DNA from: Lelliottia amnigena | GTDB taxonomy: Bacteria > Pseudomonadota > Gammaproteobacteria > Enterobacterales > Enterobacteriaceae | Direction: 5' to 3' | Length of the DNA: 64,000 bases | Assembly: GCA_900635465.1 (NCBI GenBank) | Contig: LR134135.1 | Span: 1,426,001-1,490,000, forward strand | Shown here: positions 44,963 through 57,461 of the stretch, piece after piece | Position numbering within the stretch: position 1 is the first letter of the stretch | Layout: every line of letters begins with the position of its first letter | Notes under the pieces: generated by a model | Database searches by the model: none | Told to the model about the DNA's origin: nothing | What the model saw: only the letters and a program-made list of their open reading frames with translations | Made by a program: the position numbers and the translations under genes

Positions 44963-44984
44963 TGCCGCATCTTCGGATGCGGCA
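44963..44984 (+). terminator. Hairpin after aroA
   Basis: TGCCGCAT (44963-44970) with ATGCGGCA (44977-44984) around a C-TTCG-G type loop; no T run follows, so efficiency is uncertain. Confidence 0.5.
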
Positions 44985-45138
44985 AAGACTTACGCTTCCT
45001 GACAGTGTTCCCGCCCATTTCTTCTACACTCTGCTTCATAAATTCCGTAATTTGCATGCAAAGATAACAGTTGCCTGCTTTGGCGCGTATAATGCGCGGC
45101 GTTCATGTTAACGGTATGCCTTAATGAAGGAGAAAAAG

Positions 45139-45822
45139 ATGACGGCAGCTGCCCCGGTAATCACCATTGATGGGCCAAGTGGCGCAGGGAAAGGTACTCT
45201 GTGTAAAGCGATGGCAGAAGCCTTGCAATGGCATCTTTTAGACTCGGGAGCAATCTATCGCGTACTGGCTCTAGCGGCGTTGCATCACCATGTCGATGTG
45301 GCCTCTGAAGAAGCGCTGGTGCCTCTGGCTGCGCATCTGGACGTGCGTTTTATCTCTACACATGGCAACCTTGAAGTCATTCTTGAAGGCGAAGACGTGA
45401 GCGGTGAAATCCGCACCCAGGAAGTGGCGAATGCCGCTTCTCAGGTCGCCGCCTTCCCACGCGTTCGAGAGGCGCTGTTGCGCCGTCAGCGTGCATTTCG
45501 TGAAGCACCGGGGTTAATTGCTGATGGCCGCGACATGGGCACAGTGGTATTCCCTGATGCACCTGTTAAAATTTTCCTTGACGCCTCATCGGAAGAACGC
45601 GCGCAACGTCGCATGCTTCAGTTGCAGGAAAAGGGGTTTAGTGTTAACTTTGATCGCCTTTTATCCGAGATAAAAGAGCGCGACGACCGCGATCGTAACC
45701 GCGCTGTAGCCCCACTTGTTCCGGCAGAAGATGCCTTAGTTCTGGATTCGACCAGTTTAACTATTGAGCAAGTGATTGAAAAAGCGTTACAATATGCGCG
45801 CCAGAAATTGGCACTCGCTTAA
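45139..45822 (+). CDS. cmk: Cytidylate kinase
   Basis: 227 residues, E. coli length. P-loop GPSGAGKGT near the N-terminus, the CMP-binding insert typical of bacterial Cmk, and the lid DDRDRNR. It phosphorylates CMP and dCMP. ATG 45139 is preferred over ATG 45124 because it matches family length and follows AAGGAG. It lies directly upstream of rpsA. Confidence 0.97.
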   Translation: MTAAAPVITIDGPSGAGKGTLCKAMAEALQWHLLDSGAIYRVLALAALHHHVDVASEEALVPLAAHLDVRFISTHGNLEVILEGEDVSGEIRTQEVANAASQVAAFPRVREALLRRQRAFREAPGLIADGRDMGTVVFPDAPVKIFLDASSEERAQRRMLQLQEKGFSVNFDRLLSEIKERDDRDRNRAVAPLVPAEDALVLDSTSLTIEQVIEKALQYARQKLALA

Positions 45823-45932
45823 CTGCGACAGAATTGGTAGTACCCCCGCTGCAATGGATTGACGGCGGGTATGTGAAACAACCCCATCCGGCACGGAGCC
45901 AGGTGGACGTTATATTAACCTGAAGATTAAAC

Positions 45933-47606
45933 ATGACTGAATCTTTTGCTCAACTATTTGAAGAATCCTTAAAAACAATCGAAACCCGTCCGGGTTCCAT
46001 CGTTCGTGGTGTTGTTGTTGCTATCGACAAAGATATCGTACTGGTTGACGCCGGTCTGAAATCTGAGTCTGCCATTCCGGCAGAGCAGTTCAAAAACGCC
46101 CAGGGCGAGCTGGAAATCCAGGTGGGTGACGAAGTTGACGTTGCACTGGATGCAGTAGAAGACGGCTTCGGTGAAACTCTGCTGTCCCGTGAGAAAGCTA
46201 AACGTCACGAAGCTTGGATCACGCTGGAAAAAGCTTACGAAGAAGCTGAAACTGTAGTCGGTGTTATCAACGGCAAAGTTAAAGGTGGCTTCACTGTTGA
46301 GCTGAACGGTATTCGCGCGTTCCTGCCAGGTTCACTAGTAGACGTTCGTCCTGTTCGCGACACTCTGCACCTCGAAGGCAAAGAGCTCGAGTTCAAAGTC
46401 ATCAAGCTGGACCAGAAGCGTAACAACGTTGTTGTTTCTCGTCGTGCCGTTATCGAATCCGAGAACAGCGCAGAGCGCGATCAGCTGCTGGAAAACCTGC
46501 AGGAAGGCATGGAAGTCAAAGGTATCGTTAAGAACCTTACTGACTACGGCGCATTCGTTGATCTGGGTGGCGTTGATGGCCTGTTGCACATCACCGACAT
46601 GGCGTGGAAACGCGTTAAGCATCCAAGCGAAATCGTAAACGTTGGCGACGAAATCACTGTTAAAGTGCTGAAGTTCGACCGCGAGCGTACCCGTGTTTCC
46701 CTGGGCCTGAAACAGCTTGGCGAAGATCCATGGGTCGCTATCGCTAAACGTTACCCAGAAGGTACTAAACTGACTGGTCGCGTTACCAACCTGACTGACT
46801 ACGGCTGCTTCGTTGAAATCGAAGAAGGCGTTGAAGGCCTGGTTCACGTTTCCGAAATGGACTGGACCAACAAAAACATCCACCCATCCAAAGTTGTTAA
46901 CGTTGGTGATGTAGTGGAAGTTATGGTTCTGGATATCGACGAAGAACGTCGTCGTATCTCCCTGGGCCTGAAGCAGTGCAAAAACAACCCATGGCAGCAG
47001 TTCGCGGAAACCCATAACAAGGGCGACCGTGTTGAAGGTAAAATCAAGTCTATCACTGACTTCGGTATCTTCATCGGCCTGGACGGCGGCATCGACGGCC
47101 TGGTTCACCTGTCTGACATCTCCTGGAACGCTACAGGCGAAGAAGCAGTTCGTGAATACAAAAAAGGCGACGAAATCGCTGCGGTTGTTCTGCAGGTTGA
47201 CGCAGAACGTGAGCGTATCTCTCTGGGCGTTAAACAGCTCGCAGAAGATCCGTTCAACAACTGGGTTGCTGTGAACAAGAAAGGCGCAATCGTAAACGGT
47301 AAAGTGACTGCAGTTGACGCTAAAGGCGCAACCGTAGAACTGGCTGACGGCGTTGAAGGTTACCTGCGCGCTTCTGAAGCTTCACGTGACCGCGTTGAAG
47401 ATGCGACTCTGGTTCTGAGCGTTGGCGACGATGTTGAAGCTAAGTTCACCGGTGTTGACCGTAAGAACCGTGCAATCAGCCTGTCTGTTCGTGCTAAAGA
47501 CGAAGCTGATGAGAAAGATGCAATCGCAACTGTTAACAAACAGGAAGATGCTGGTTTCTCCAACAACGCAATGGCTGAAGCTTTCAAAGCAGCTAAAGGC
47601 GAGTAA
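45933..47606 (+). CDS. rpsA: 30S ribosomal protein S1
   Basis: 557 residues with six S1 OB-fold repeats, visible as recurring GxVxxxTDYGxFV and GLxHxSDxxW patterns (for example [40 protein letters not shown]). It binds mRNA leaders and is needed to initiate most translation; it represses its own mRNA. Highly biased codon use. The 110-base leader after cmk should hold promoters and the autoregulatory site. Confidence 0.99.
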   Translation: MTESFAQLFEESLKTIETRPGSIVRGVVVAIDKDIVLVDAGLKSESAIPAEQFKNAQGELEIQVGDEVDVALDAVEDGFGETLLSREKAKRHEAWITLEKAYEEAETVVGVINGKVKGGFTVELNGIRAFLPGSLVDVRPVRDTLHLEGKELEFKVIKLDQKRNNVVVSRRAVIESENSAERDQLLENLQEGMEVKGIVKNLTDYGAFVDLGGVDGLLHITDMAWKRVKHPSEIVNVGDEITVKVLKFDRERTRVSLGLKQLGEDPWVAIAKRYPEGTKLTGRVTNLTDYGCFVEIEEGVEGLVHVSEMDWTNKNIHPSKVVNVGDVVEVMVLDIDEERRRISLGLKQCKNNPWQQFAETHNKGDRVEGKIKSITDFGIFIGLDGGIDGLVHLSDISWNATGEEAVREYKKGDEIAAVVLQVDAERERISLGVKQLAEDPFNNWVAVNKKGAIVNGKVTAVDAKGATVELADGVEGYLRASEASRDRVEDATLVLSVGDDVEAKFTGVDRKNRAISLSVRAKDEADEKDAIATVNKQEDAGFSNNAMAEAFKAAKGE

Positions 47607-47708
47607 TATCAAGTTCTCTGCATCTTATTGAGATGTAACCCTGTTACATCATCGAAGGATGACGAGCAGACTTGACAGATTGCAGGATTCGTCCTGTAAT
47701 CAATAACA

Positions 47709-47730
47709 AAGGGCGGCTACGGCCGCCCTT
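47709..47730 (+). terminator. Terminator of rpsA
   Basis: 9-bp GC-rich stem AAGGGCGGC (47709-47717) with GCCGCCCTT (47722-47730), then GTTT. Confidence 0.75.
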
Positions 47731-47777
47731 GTTTAATAAGCTGTTCAGCTAAATGGTTTGAAGGAACCGGAGGAATC

Positions 47778-48065
47778 ATGACCAAGTCAGAATTGATTGA
47801 AAGACTTGCCAGCCAGCAATCGCACATTCCTGCAAAAGCAGTAGAAGATGCAGTTAAAGAGATGCTGGAGCATATGGCCTCGACTCTGGCACAGGGCGAG
47901 CGCATTGAAATCCGCGGTTTCGGTAGTTTCTCTCTGCACTATCGTGCACCACGAACCGGGCGTAACCCGAAGACTGGCGATAAAGTGGATCTGGAAGGCA
48001 AATATGTTCCGCACTTTAAACCGGGTAAAGAACTGCGCGATCGCGCCAATATTTACGGAAACTGA
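47778..48065 (+). CDS. ihfB: Integration host factor subunit beta
   Basis: 95 residues, one more than the E. coli protein (ends IYGN). HU/IHF fold with the DNA-intercalating arm RNPKTGDKV. With IhfA it bends DNA at specific sites. GGAGGAA precedes the ATG. Two TTCG-loop hairpins follow, the second with a T run. Confidence 0.98.
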   Translation: MTKSELIERLASQQSHIPAKAVEDAVKEMLEHMASTLAQGERIEIRGFGSFSLHYRAPRTGRNPKTGDKVDLEGKYVPHFKPGKELRDRANIYGN

Positions 48066-48097
48066 GTTTGCCTTCGGGCAAAACTGGGTTATCTAAT

Positions 48098-48122
48098 GAA
48101 AGCACCTTCGGGTGCTTTTTTT
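48098..48122 (+). terminator. Terminator of ihfB
   Basis: GAAAGCACC (48098-48106) pairs with GGTGCTTTT around TTCG, followed by T. A further hairpin TTTGCC-TTCG-GGCAAA lies just upstream at 48067-48082. Confidence 0.85.
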
Positions 48123-48275
48123 ATGGGCTGAGCTTAAAACCTGAAGCCGCTTTGCAACTCCTATTTGTCGTTGCTGCAAACGGAAATAATCTCTCCTGCA
48201 CCGCTCGTATTTTTTCCTTTTGTAGCCTGACGCTGCGCTTCTACCGCATCACACTGTCCTGAACAGGGAGGTGTT

Positions 48276-50529
48276 ATGGGTATTCCGGCGATAAGTGCAT
48301 GTCTGATAACAGCGATATTACCGCTGTTATGGTTGCCTTCACTCCCCGATATTTGGACGGCCTGGGTTTGCATTACCACCGGGACTTTGCTGGGATTCCA
48401 GCGGTTGAGATGGCTACGCTATGTCGGTTTGTGGATGATTTTTTTTGCATGGGGCGTATTAGCAGCTCTTGAATCCGTTTGGCCTATGCAACATTTAACG
48501 GCAGCGCCGCAGCAAGCTGAAGTGGTGATTACCTCCACCGATGGTGCAACCACTCATCAAGGGCGAATCGTGAGCCTCAACGGAAAACCCTGGTTTTCAG
48601 CAACAGGCGTCACGCTTTACGGTAACTATTTACCGCAAGCGGCATGCGCGGGACAGCGATGGGCCATGACGTTACGTCTTCGCGCTGTGCACGGCGAACT
48701 GAATGACGGGGGATTCGATTCACAGCGCTATGCACTCAGCATGCACCAGCCGCTGAGCGGGCGATTCACCCATGCACAAGCGTTAGATCTCACCTGCAGC
48801 TTACGGTCGCGTTATCTTTCGTCGCTGACTTCAGCTTTAGCGTCTTATTCATGGGGAACAGTGATTCTCGGATTAGGAATGGGGGAGCGATTGGCGATCT
48901 CTCCTGAGATCAAAAACCTGATGCGTGAAACAGGTACGTTGCACCTGATGGCGATTTCCGGGTTACACATTGCCTTTGCAGCATCACTGGTATGGCTTTT
49001 CGTGCGGGGAATCCAGTTCTTCCTTCCGTGTCGCTGGACAGGATGGCGCATGCCGCTTGTGGCGGGAGTGTGTTTCGCTGTGTTCTATGCGTGGCTCACC
49101 GGTATGCAGCCGCCAGCGTTACGCACTGTTGTTTCACTTGCTGCACTGGCATCACTACGTGTCAGCGGCCGTTATTGGTCTCCATGGCAGGTGTGGTTAT
49201 GCTGCGTAGCGGCAATTCTCTTCGTCGACCCTCTGGCCGTCCTTTCACACAAGCCTCGCGCTTTCCGCCTTTGCCGTCGCCGCGCTTATTTTTTGGTATC
49301 AGTGGTTGCCTCTGCCGGAATGGGCTTATCCACGGTGGATAAAACCATTGATAAATCTGCTACATCTGCAAGTGGGAATGTTGTTTTTACTGTTACCGCT
49401 GCAAGTCAGTATTTTTCATGGTATGAGCGTATCTTCGTTAGTCGCCAATATTTTCGCCGTCCCGCTAGTGACGTTTATTTCAGTACCGTTGATCCTGGCT
49501 GGAATGCTGCTACATCTTTGTCCCTTACCCCTTTTCGAAGAGTGCGTATGGCGATTAGCGGATAGGTCACTGGCTTTACTCTTCTGGCTGCTGAAAGGGC
49601 TACCGGACGGGTGGATAGATATTGATGAACGCTGGCTACCGGTCACGTTCATGCCGTGGCTCGTGATTATTGGCTGGCGATTTCGGGCCTGGGTATCGGC
49701 TTCTGCGGTAAGTATTGTATGTAGTGTATTGGTTACGTATCTGTTCTGGAGACCCGTGAAATCAGAAGGCTGGACGGTCCATATGCTGGATATTGGGCAG
49801 GGCCTGGCAATGGTCATTGAGCATAATGGCAGAGCCATTTTGTATGATACCGGGCTGGCCTGGCCCGGTGGAGACAGTGCTAAGCAGCATATTATTCCCT
49901 GGCTGCGTTGGCATCATCTGACTCCTGAAGGGGTCATCATTAGCCATGAACACAGCGATCACATCGGTGGGTTGAATTCACTACGTGAGGTTTGGCCAAG
50001 GATGTGGATAAGAAGCCCGCTAGGTTGGGCCAACCACCAGCCCTGTTTCAAGGGGCAGCACTGGCAGTGGCAAGGTTTGACCTTCACAGTTCACTGGCCG
50101 CCGAGATCGTACCAGGCGTTAGGAAATAATCGTTCATGCGTGGTGAAAATCGATGATGGTAATCACAGCGCATTGTTAACCGACGATATTGAAGCAAAGG
50201 CCGAGTTAGCGATGCTCAGCCACCACTGGCAATTTCTAACGTCTACACTTATCCAGGTGCCACATCATGGCAGTAACACCTCTTCATCGAAGGCGCTGGT
50301 ACAGCGTGTTGGCGGAAAAATTGCGTTGGCCTCAGCGGCGCGTTACAACGCATGGCGATTTCCGTCTTTCAAAGTGGTTAAACGTTATAAACAGGAGGAC
50401 TACTCTTGGTTCGATACACCTCAATATGGGCAATCTCAGTCAACTTTTCACCACAAGGCTGGCAAATCCGCCGCTTACGAGATCAAATTTTACCGCGTTG
50501 GTATCATCAGTGGTTTGGCGTGCCCGTAG
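48276..50529 (+). CDS. ycaI: ComEC/Rec2-family protein YcaI (one apparent +1 frameshift)
   Basis: Starts ATG 48276 after GGGAGG. N-terminal OB-like part, then the Competence membrane domain (HLMAISGLHIAFAASLVW, GMQPPALRTVVSLAALASLR) and a C-terminal metallo-beta-lactamase domain (ISHEHSDHIGGLNSLR, QVPHHGSNTSSS). ComEC carries single-stranded DNA across the inner membrane in transformable bacteria; the role in enterics is modest. An extra A at 49251-49252 breaks the frame after LAVLSH; the corrected protein has about 750 residues, close to E. coli (754). It ends 48 bases before msbA. Confidence 0.92.
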
Positions 50530-50577
50530 ATAACGGGTAGAATATGCGGCTATTTCAACAAATGCTGGTTTTTTTGA

Positions 50578-52327
50578 ATGCATAACGACAAAGATCTCTC
50601 CACGTGGCAGACCTTCCGCCGACTCTGGCCGATGATTGCACCCTTTAAAACAGGTCTGATCGTGGCGGGTATCGCATTAATCCTCAACGCAGCAAGCGAT
50701 ACCTTTATGCTATCGCTCCTCAAACCGTTACTGGACGACGGTTTTGGTAAAACGGATCGCTCAGTGTTGCTATGGATGCCTCTGGTGGTTATCGGGCCTG
50801 ATGATCCTTCGCGGCGTGACCAGCTATGTCTCTAGCTACTGCATCTCGTGGGTATCGGGCAAAGTGGTGATGACCATGCGTCGTCGACTGTTCAGCCACA
50901 TGATGGGGATGCCCGTTGCTTTCTTCGATAAGCAATCTACCGGCACTTTACTGTCGCGTATCACTTATGACTCCGAGCAAGTGGCGTCGTCATCTTCAAG
51001 TGCGCTGATTACCGTGGTACGTGAAGGGGCTTCGATTATTGGCCTCTTCGTTTTGATGTTCTATTACAGCTGGCAGTTGTCGATCATTCTTATCGTCCTG
51101 GCACCGATTGTCTCAATCGCTATTCGCGTCGTATCCAAGCGTTTTCGTAGCATCAGCAAGAATATGCAAAATACGATGGGGCAGGTGACGACCAGTGCAG
51201 AGCAAATGCTGAAAGGCCACAAAGAGGTATTAATCTTCGGTGGGCAGAACGTCGAAACTAAACGCTTTGACAAGGTCAGCAACAAAATGCGTTTACAGGG
51301 GATGAAACTGGTTTCAGCCTCTTCAATCTCCGATCCGATCATTCAGCTGATCGCGTCTCTGGCGCTGGCATTTGTTCTTTATGCTGCCAGTTTCCCAAGC
51401 GTTATGGAGACATTAACGGCCGGTACGATAACCGTGGTGTTCTCATCGATGATTGCTCTGATGCGCCCGCTGAAATCACTGACCAACGTCAATGCCCAAT
51501 TCCAGCGCGGTATGGCGGCATGTCAGACGCTGTTCAGTATTCTGGACTCCGAACAGGAAAAAGACGAAGGCAAACGTGTTATCGAACGCGCTCACGGAGA
51601 TGTGGAGTTCCGCAATGTGACCTTCACCTATCCTGGCCGCGAAACCCCTGCCTTGCGTAATATCAACCTGACCATTCCAGCAGGTAAAACTGTTGCGCTT
51701 GTAGGGCGTTCAGGTTCAGGTAAATCGACGATTGCCAGCCTGATGACCCGTTTCTACGATATCGATGAAGGTGAAATCCTGCTGGACGGTCATGACCTGA
51801 GAGAGTACACGCTTCAGTCGCTGCGTAATCAGGTCGCGCTGGTCTCTCAGAATGTCCATCTGTTCAACGATACGGTAGCCAATAACATCGCGTATGCGCG
51901 TACGGAAGAGTACAGCCGTGAAGCAATCGAAAATGCGGCTCGCATGGCTTATGCGATGGACTTTATCAACAAGATGGATAACGGTCTCGATACCATTATT
52001 GGCGAGAACGGCGTGCTGCTTTCAGGCGGTCAGCGTCAGCGAATCGCGATTGCCCGCGCGCTGTTGCGCGACAGTCCGATTCTGATTCTGGATGAAGCAA
52101 CGTCGGCACTGGATACCGAGTCTGAGCGCGCGATTCAGTCGGCGCTGGATGAACTGCAGAAAAACCGCACATCGCTGGTGATTGCTCACCGGTTATCCAC
52201 GATCGAGCAAGCTGATGAAATCGTCGTGGTGGAAGATGGCTTGATCGTCGAGCGCGGAAGCCATGCGGATCTTGTCGAGCAACGCGGCGTCTATGCTCAG
52301 CTTCATAAAATGCAGTTTGGCGCATGA
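50578..52327 (+). CDS. msbA: Lipid A export ABC transporter MsbA (one apparent +1 frameshift)
   Basis: Homodimeric inner-membrane flippase for lipid A-core. Six membrane helices, then an NBD with Walker [10 protein letters not shown], signature LSGGQRQR and [12 protein letters not shown]. An extra G in GGG at 50794-50796 breaks PLVVIGLMILRG; corrected length is 582 residues, as in E. coli. MsbA is essential, so an error is most likely. The stop overlaps the lpxK ATG. Confidence 0.95.
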
Positions 52328-53301
52328 TTGCACGCATCTGGTCCGGAGAATCACCTCTGTGGCTGCTGCTATTGCCGCTTTCCTGGCTGTACGGCCTGGT
52401 GAGCGGCCTCATCCGTCTTTGCTACCGTATTGGTATTAAACGTGCGTGGCATGCGCCGGTACCCGTTGTTGTCGTCGGTAATCTAACGGCCGGAGGGAAC
52501 GGTAAAACACCCGTGGTCATTTGGCTGGTGGAACAACTCGCTCAGCGCGGTATCCGGGCAGGCGTCGTATCACGTGGCTATGGCGGAAAAGCCGAACGCT
52601 ATCCCCTTCTCCTCACATCGCATACCACAACGGAACAGGCGGGTGACGAACCGGTGCTGATCTTTCAGCGAACCGGTGCTCCGGTTGCTGTTTCACCAAA
52701 ACGGAGCGAGGCCGTTCAGGCTTTGCTGGCCGCATACCCGGTTGACATCATCATTACGGACGATGGCTTGCAGCACTATGCGCTCGCGCGTGACAAAGAA
52801 ATTGTGGTTATTGACGGGGTGCGTCGTTTCGGTAATGGGTGGTGGTTACCCGCCGGGCCGATGCGCGAACGAGCATCGCGGCTGCGTACGGTCGACGCCG
52901 TAATTGTCAACGGCGGTGAAGCGCTGCCTGGTGAAATTCCTATGCGACTAATGCCCAGTGAGGCCGTGAATCTGCTGAACGGAGAGCGGCGGGATGTTTC
53001 GCAACTGCCTGCACTGGTGGCGATGGCGGGGATTGGACATCCTCCTCGTTTCTTTGCCACGCTGGAGCAATGCGGTGCCCAACTTGAAGCCAGGGTTCCT
53101 CTTGCCGATCATCAGGCGTTGAGCCTTGCGGATGTTGATCCGCTCGTGACCGTTAACCAAAACCTGATCATGACCGAGAAAGATGCGGTGAAATGCCGCG
53201 CTTTTGCTAAATCTAACTGGTGGTATCTTCCGGTTGATGCTGAACTCAGCGGCGAAAAACCAGAACTGTTGCTCCAGGAACTGATTTCGCTGGTGCGTTA
53301 A
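52324..53301 (+). CDS. lpxK: Tetraacyldisaccharide 4'-kinase
   Basis: 325 residues. N-terminal membrane-associated helix ([17 protein letters not shown]) and a P-loop-like motif [21 protein letters not shown] carries a conserved catalytic region. It phosphorylates the lipid A precursor to lipid IVA. It overlaps msbA by ATGA, so the two are coupled, and supplies substrate for the pathway that MsbA exports. Confidence 0.97.
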   Translation: MIARIWSGESPLWLLLLPLSWLYGLVSGLIRLCYRIGIKRAWHAPVPVVVVGNLTAGGNGKTPVVIWLVEQLAQRGIRAGVVSRGYGGKAERYPLLLTSHTTTEQAGDEPVLIFQRTGAPVAVSPKRSEAVQALLAAYPVDIIITDDGLQHYALARDKEIVVIDGVRRFGNGWWLPAGPMRERASRLRTVDAVIVNGGEALPGEIPMRLMPSEAVNLLNGERRDVSQLPALVAMAGIGHPPRFFATLEQCGAQLEARVPLADHQALSLADVDPLVTVNQNLIMTEKDAVKCRAFAKSNWWYLPVDAELSGEKPELLLQELISLVR

Positions 53302-53343
53302 GCGAAGGCGGTTCTGGTGGCGCGACGACGAACAGGAAAACGC

Positions 53344-54573
53344 ATGCCCTTACCGCACCTCTCGCTCCAGGCCGCCCGTAATCTGCATCTTGCCGCGCAG
53401 GGGCTTTTAAAGAAACCTCGCCGCCGCGCGCAACCCTCGGATATTCTCTCTACTATTCAGCGTATGTCGCTGTTGCAAATCGATACGATCAACATTGTTG
53501 CTCGCAGCCCTTATCTCGTCCTTTTTAGTCGCCTGGGAGATTACCCCTCCCACTGGCTTGATGACGCGCTGAGTAGTGGAGAGCTCATGGAATATTGGGC
53601 TCATGAGGCATGTTTTCTGCCGCGAAGTGACTTTGGTCTGGTCCGCCACCGGATGCTGGCGCCAGAAAAAATGGGCTGGAAGTATCGTCAGGAGTGGATG
53701 CACGAAAATGCGGACGAAATCGAAAAGCTCATTAAGCACATTCACGAAAACGGCCCGGTCCGCTCAGCAGATTTTGAACATCCCCGCAAAGGCACAAGCG
53801 GTTGGTGGGAGTGGAAGCCGCATAAACGGCATCTCGAAGGGCTTTTTACATCTGGAAAAGTGATGGTGGTTGAGCGGCGTAATTTCCAGCGGGTTTACGA
53901 TCTCACTCAGCGCGTGATGCCTCACTGGGACGATGCGCGCGATCTGCTCGATCAAACAGCGGCAGAGGCCATCATGCGGGAGAACAGCGCCCGTAGTTTA
54001 GGCATTTTCCGCACGCAGTGGCTGGCGGATTACTATCGCCTTCGTAAACCGGCCCTGAAATCGACGCTGGAACGCTGGCAAGAAAACCAACGTGTGGTGC
54101 AGGTGGACGTAGAAACGTTGGGTGAAATGTGGCTACATGCGGATTTATTACCGCTCCTGCCTCTGGCTCTGGACGGGAAGTTGAGCGCGTCACACAGTAC
54201 CGTATTATCACCGTTTGATCCTATCGTCTGGGACCGCAAGCGCGCCGAACAGCTGTTTGGTTTCACGTATCGTCTTGAATGCTACACCCCCGCGCCGAAA
54301 CGTCAGTATGGCTACTTTGTTCTACCGCTGCTGCATAAAGGCCAACTGGTGGGGCGTATGGATGCCAAAATGCACCGTAAAACCGGCGTATTGGAAGTGA
54401 TTGCGTTGTATCTGGAAGAGGGCGTCAGAGTCAGTTCAGCTCTGGAAAAAGGGCTTTTCTCAGCGCTCAACCAGTTCGCCACCTGGCAGGGGGCAAAACG
54501 GGTCACTCTGTCGCGATTACCCGATCAACTTTTCGATGCGTGTCGGAGTGGCTGGGAAATAGACATAGCCTGA
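53344..54573 (+). CDS. ycaQ: DNA interstrand-crosslink glycosylase YcaQ (AlkX type)
   Basis: 409 residues, HTH_42 superfamily: three winged-helix domains related to Streptomyces AlkZ. The catalytic Q-x-D segment typical of the AlkX subfamily is visible in MSLLQIDTINIVARS. It unhooks alkyl crosslinks in DNA. ATG 53344 (MPLPHLSLQAARNLHLAAQG) is chosen over an upstream GTG by match to E. coli. It is part of the msbA-kdsB run. Confidence 0.95.
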   Translation: MPLPHLSLQAARNLHLAAQGLLKKPRRRAQPSDILSTIQRMSLLQIDTINIVARSPYLVLFSRLGDYPSHWLDDALSSGELMEYWAHEACFLPRSDFGLVRHRMLAPEKMGWKYRQEWMHENADEIEKLIKHIHENGPVRSADFEHPRKGTSGWWEWKPHKRHLEGLFTSGKVMVVERRNFQRVYDLTQRVMPHWDDARDLLDQTAAEAIMRENSARSLGIFRTQWLADYYRLRKPALKSTLERWQENQRVVQVDVETLGEMWLHADLLPLLPLALDGKLSASHSTVLSPFDPIVWDRKRAEQLFGFTYRLECYTPAPKRQYGYFVLPLLHKGQLVGRMDAKMHRKTGVLEVIALYLEEGVRVSSALEKGLFSALNQFATWQGAKRVTLSRLPDQLFDACRSGWEIDIA

Positions 54574-54618
54574 AAAAGGAATGTGGTAAGCTTTCATCAT
54601 TATTTATACGGAGGAACT

Positions 54619-55544
<926 letters not shown>

Positions 55545-55553
55545 TTCCCCCAC

Positions 55554-55573
55554 ATCCCCTCACTCGAGGGGAT
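55554..55573 (+). terminator. Hairpin after kdsB
   Basis: 8-bp stem with 4-base loop ten bases after the stop; no T run, so termination is uncertain. Confidence 0.5.
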
Positions 55574-55688
55574 GCTCTACCGTTAGGTTTTCCCTCATTT
55601 TTCTTCATCCAAATTGATCTTATCAGGGTGACATCCGTCTGCGACGCGCTCATTATAAAAGCAGTAGTTTTGATGGGGATAATCTGAT

Positions 55689-56582
55689 ATGGAACAGCTG
55701 CGTGCCGAGCTAAGCCATCTGCTGGGGGAACAACTCAGCCGGGTGGAGTGTGTGAATGAAAAGGCGGACACTTCGCTGTGGTCGCTGTATGACAGTCACG
55801 GTAATCCGATGCCGTTAATGGCAAGGAGTTTTTCTTCCCCCGGTATCGCCAGACAGCTGGCGTGGAAAATGTCTCTGCTGGCGCGTAGCGGAACGGTGCG
55901 TATGCCGACCGTCTATGGCGTGATGACTCACGAAGAACATCCCGGTCCGGATGTTCTGTTGATTGAACGGTTGCGCGGTGTTCCCGTTGAGGCACCCGCG
56001 CGTACCCCGGACAGATGGGAGCAACTGAAAGACCAGATCGTCGAAGCGCTGCTTGCCTGGCACCGGCAGGATAGCCGTGGTCTGGTAGGGGCTGTGGACA
56101 GCACCCAGGAAAACATCTGGCCGCACTGGTATCGGCAGCGGGTCGAAGTATTGTGGGGCACGCTCAATCAATTTAGTAACACCGGCCTGACAATGCAGGA
56201 TAAGCGGATTTTATTCCGCACGCGCGAATGTCTGCCTACGCTGTTCGACGGTTTTAACGACAATTGCGTGTTAATTCATGGCAATTTCACCCTGCGCAGC
56301 ATGCTTAAAGATTCACGTAGCGATCAGCTACTGGCAATGGTTGGACCGGGGATTATGCTTTGGGCACCGCGTGAATATGAGCTTTTCCGTTTAAGCGACA
56401 GTGGCCTGGCAGAAGGGTTGCTTTGGCATTATCTCCAGCGCGCGCCCGTCTCGGAATCCTTCCTCTGGCGGCGCTGGGTTTATCTCATGTGGGATGAAGT
56501 GGCGCAGCTCGTCAACACCGGGCGCTTTAATCGCGCCAATTTCGATCGCGCCTCGAAATCACTCTTGCCCTGGCTCACCTGA
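55689..56582 (+). CDS. ycbJ: YcbJ, kinase-fold protein of the aminoglycoside phosphotransferase superfamily
   Basis: 297 residues, E. coli length. It has the APH-like order of motifs, but the catalytic loop reads IHGNFTLRSML where active kinases have HGD. The usual base Asp is therefore Asn, as in E. coli YcbJ to my recollection. A later WAPREYELFRL segment replaces the metal-binding region. It may be a pseudokinase or have a different chemistry. The gene end overlaps the convergent elyC end by 24 bases. Confidence 0.92.
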   Translation: MEQLRAELSHLLGEQLSRVECVNEKADTSLWSLYDSHGNPMPLMARSFSSPGIARQLAWKMSLLARSGTVRMPTVYGVMTHEEHPGPDVLLIERLRGVPVEAPARTPDRWEQLKDQIVEALLAWHRQDSRGLVGAVDSTQENIWPHWYRQRVEVLWGTLNQFSNTGLTMQDKRILFRTRECLPTLFDGFNDNCVLIHGNFTLRSMLKDSRSDQLLAMVGPGIMLWAPREYELFRLSDSGLAEGLLWHYLQRAPVSESFLWRRWVYLMWDEVAQLVNTGRFNRANFDRASKSLLPWLT

Positions 56583-57337
56583 CGAGCCTTTCAGCCATTG
56601 CCAGAGGCGTCCGAGCGTTTCATAGCCCACGCGATCGCTGTGCATCAGCCAGACCGGCGACGGGATCGCGCGTTCCCACGGGTTCAGCGGCGCATCAATG
56701 GCCAACTGGTTAGCCGGGGCGGGGAGAGGATGTAATCCGGCATGTTCAAAGAAAATCATCGCGCGGGGTAAATGCGAGGCGGACGTCACCAGCAGGAACG
56801 GCGCATCACCAATGGCCTGTTTCACCGCTGCGGCTTCTTCTTCCGTATCTTTAGGGCTGTCGAGTGTGATTATCGCCGAGCGCGGTACGCCGAGTGATTC
56901 AGCCACGCGCGCCCGGCTTCTGCGGTACTCACCGGATTGGTTTTTGCGGCTGCACCCGTAAAGATCATTTTTGAACCCGGATTCGCCAGCCACAGGCGTA
57001 TGCCTTCGTTTAAACGCGGCAGACTGTTATTGATTAAGTTTGAACTGGGTGCCCAACTAGGGTCCCAGGTGTAACCGCCACCCAGCACCACGATATAATC
57101 CACCTTCTGTTTTCCCTGCCACGTCGGATACTTATCTTCAATCGGGCGCAACAGCCCGTCAGCGACAGGTTGGAGGCTCAACAGGAGTAGCATCAGCCAG
57201 CCCGCTGTCATCACGGTTTTTCCCGTTTTCTGAAAACGAGTCAACCAAAGCAGCAGCAGTCCGAGCGCCATGAGCAACAGCATGAGTGGCAGAGGAAGCA
57301 TCATGCCTCCAATAACTTTCTTTAGGGTAAAAAACAT
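56559..57337 (-). CDS. elyC: Envelope biogenesis factor ElyC (one apparent -1 frameshift)
   Basis: DUF218 protein with two N-terminal membrane helices (MLPLPLMLLLMALGLLLLW; MTAGWLMLLLLSLQP) and a cytoplasmic/periplasmic domain with DYIVVLGGGYTW and LLVTSASHLPRAM. ElyC supports peptidoglycan synthesis at low temperature and enterobacterial common antigen control. A missing G (CCC at 56912-56914 on the plus strand where four are expected) breaks AEAGARVAESLGVPR. Corrected length is 259 residues, as in E. coli. Confidence 0.92.
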
Positions 57338-57461
57338 CCTTTTTGGTTCCTTTTTTAACCATACAGCAGGCGATTACCCGCGATATTACACCAGAGAGGT
57401 TCATTCTCCGCGCGGGTGTGACAAAATAGCGGTTTTGCTGGTAGCGGGTGGAACTCTCCCA

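Noticed and set aside
48067..48122. Tandem TTCG hairpins after ihfB as a riboswitch or small RNA
   Set aside because: The second hairpin with its T run is a standard terminator; the first is a common stable loop with no sign of a promoter.
57270..57461. N-terminal extension of cmoM
   Set aside because: It would overlap elyC and the divergent promoter region; homology begins at ATG 57462.
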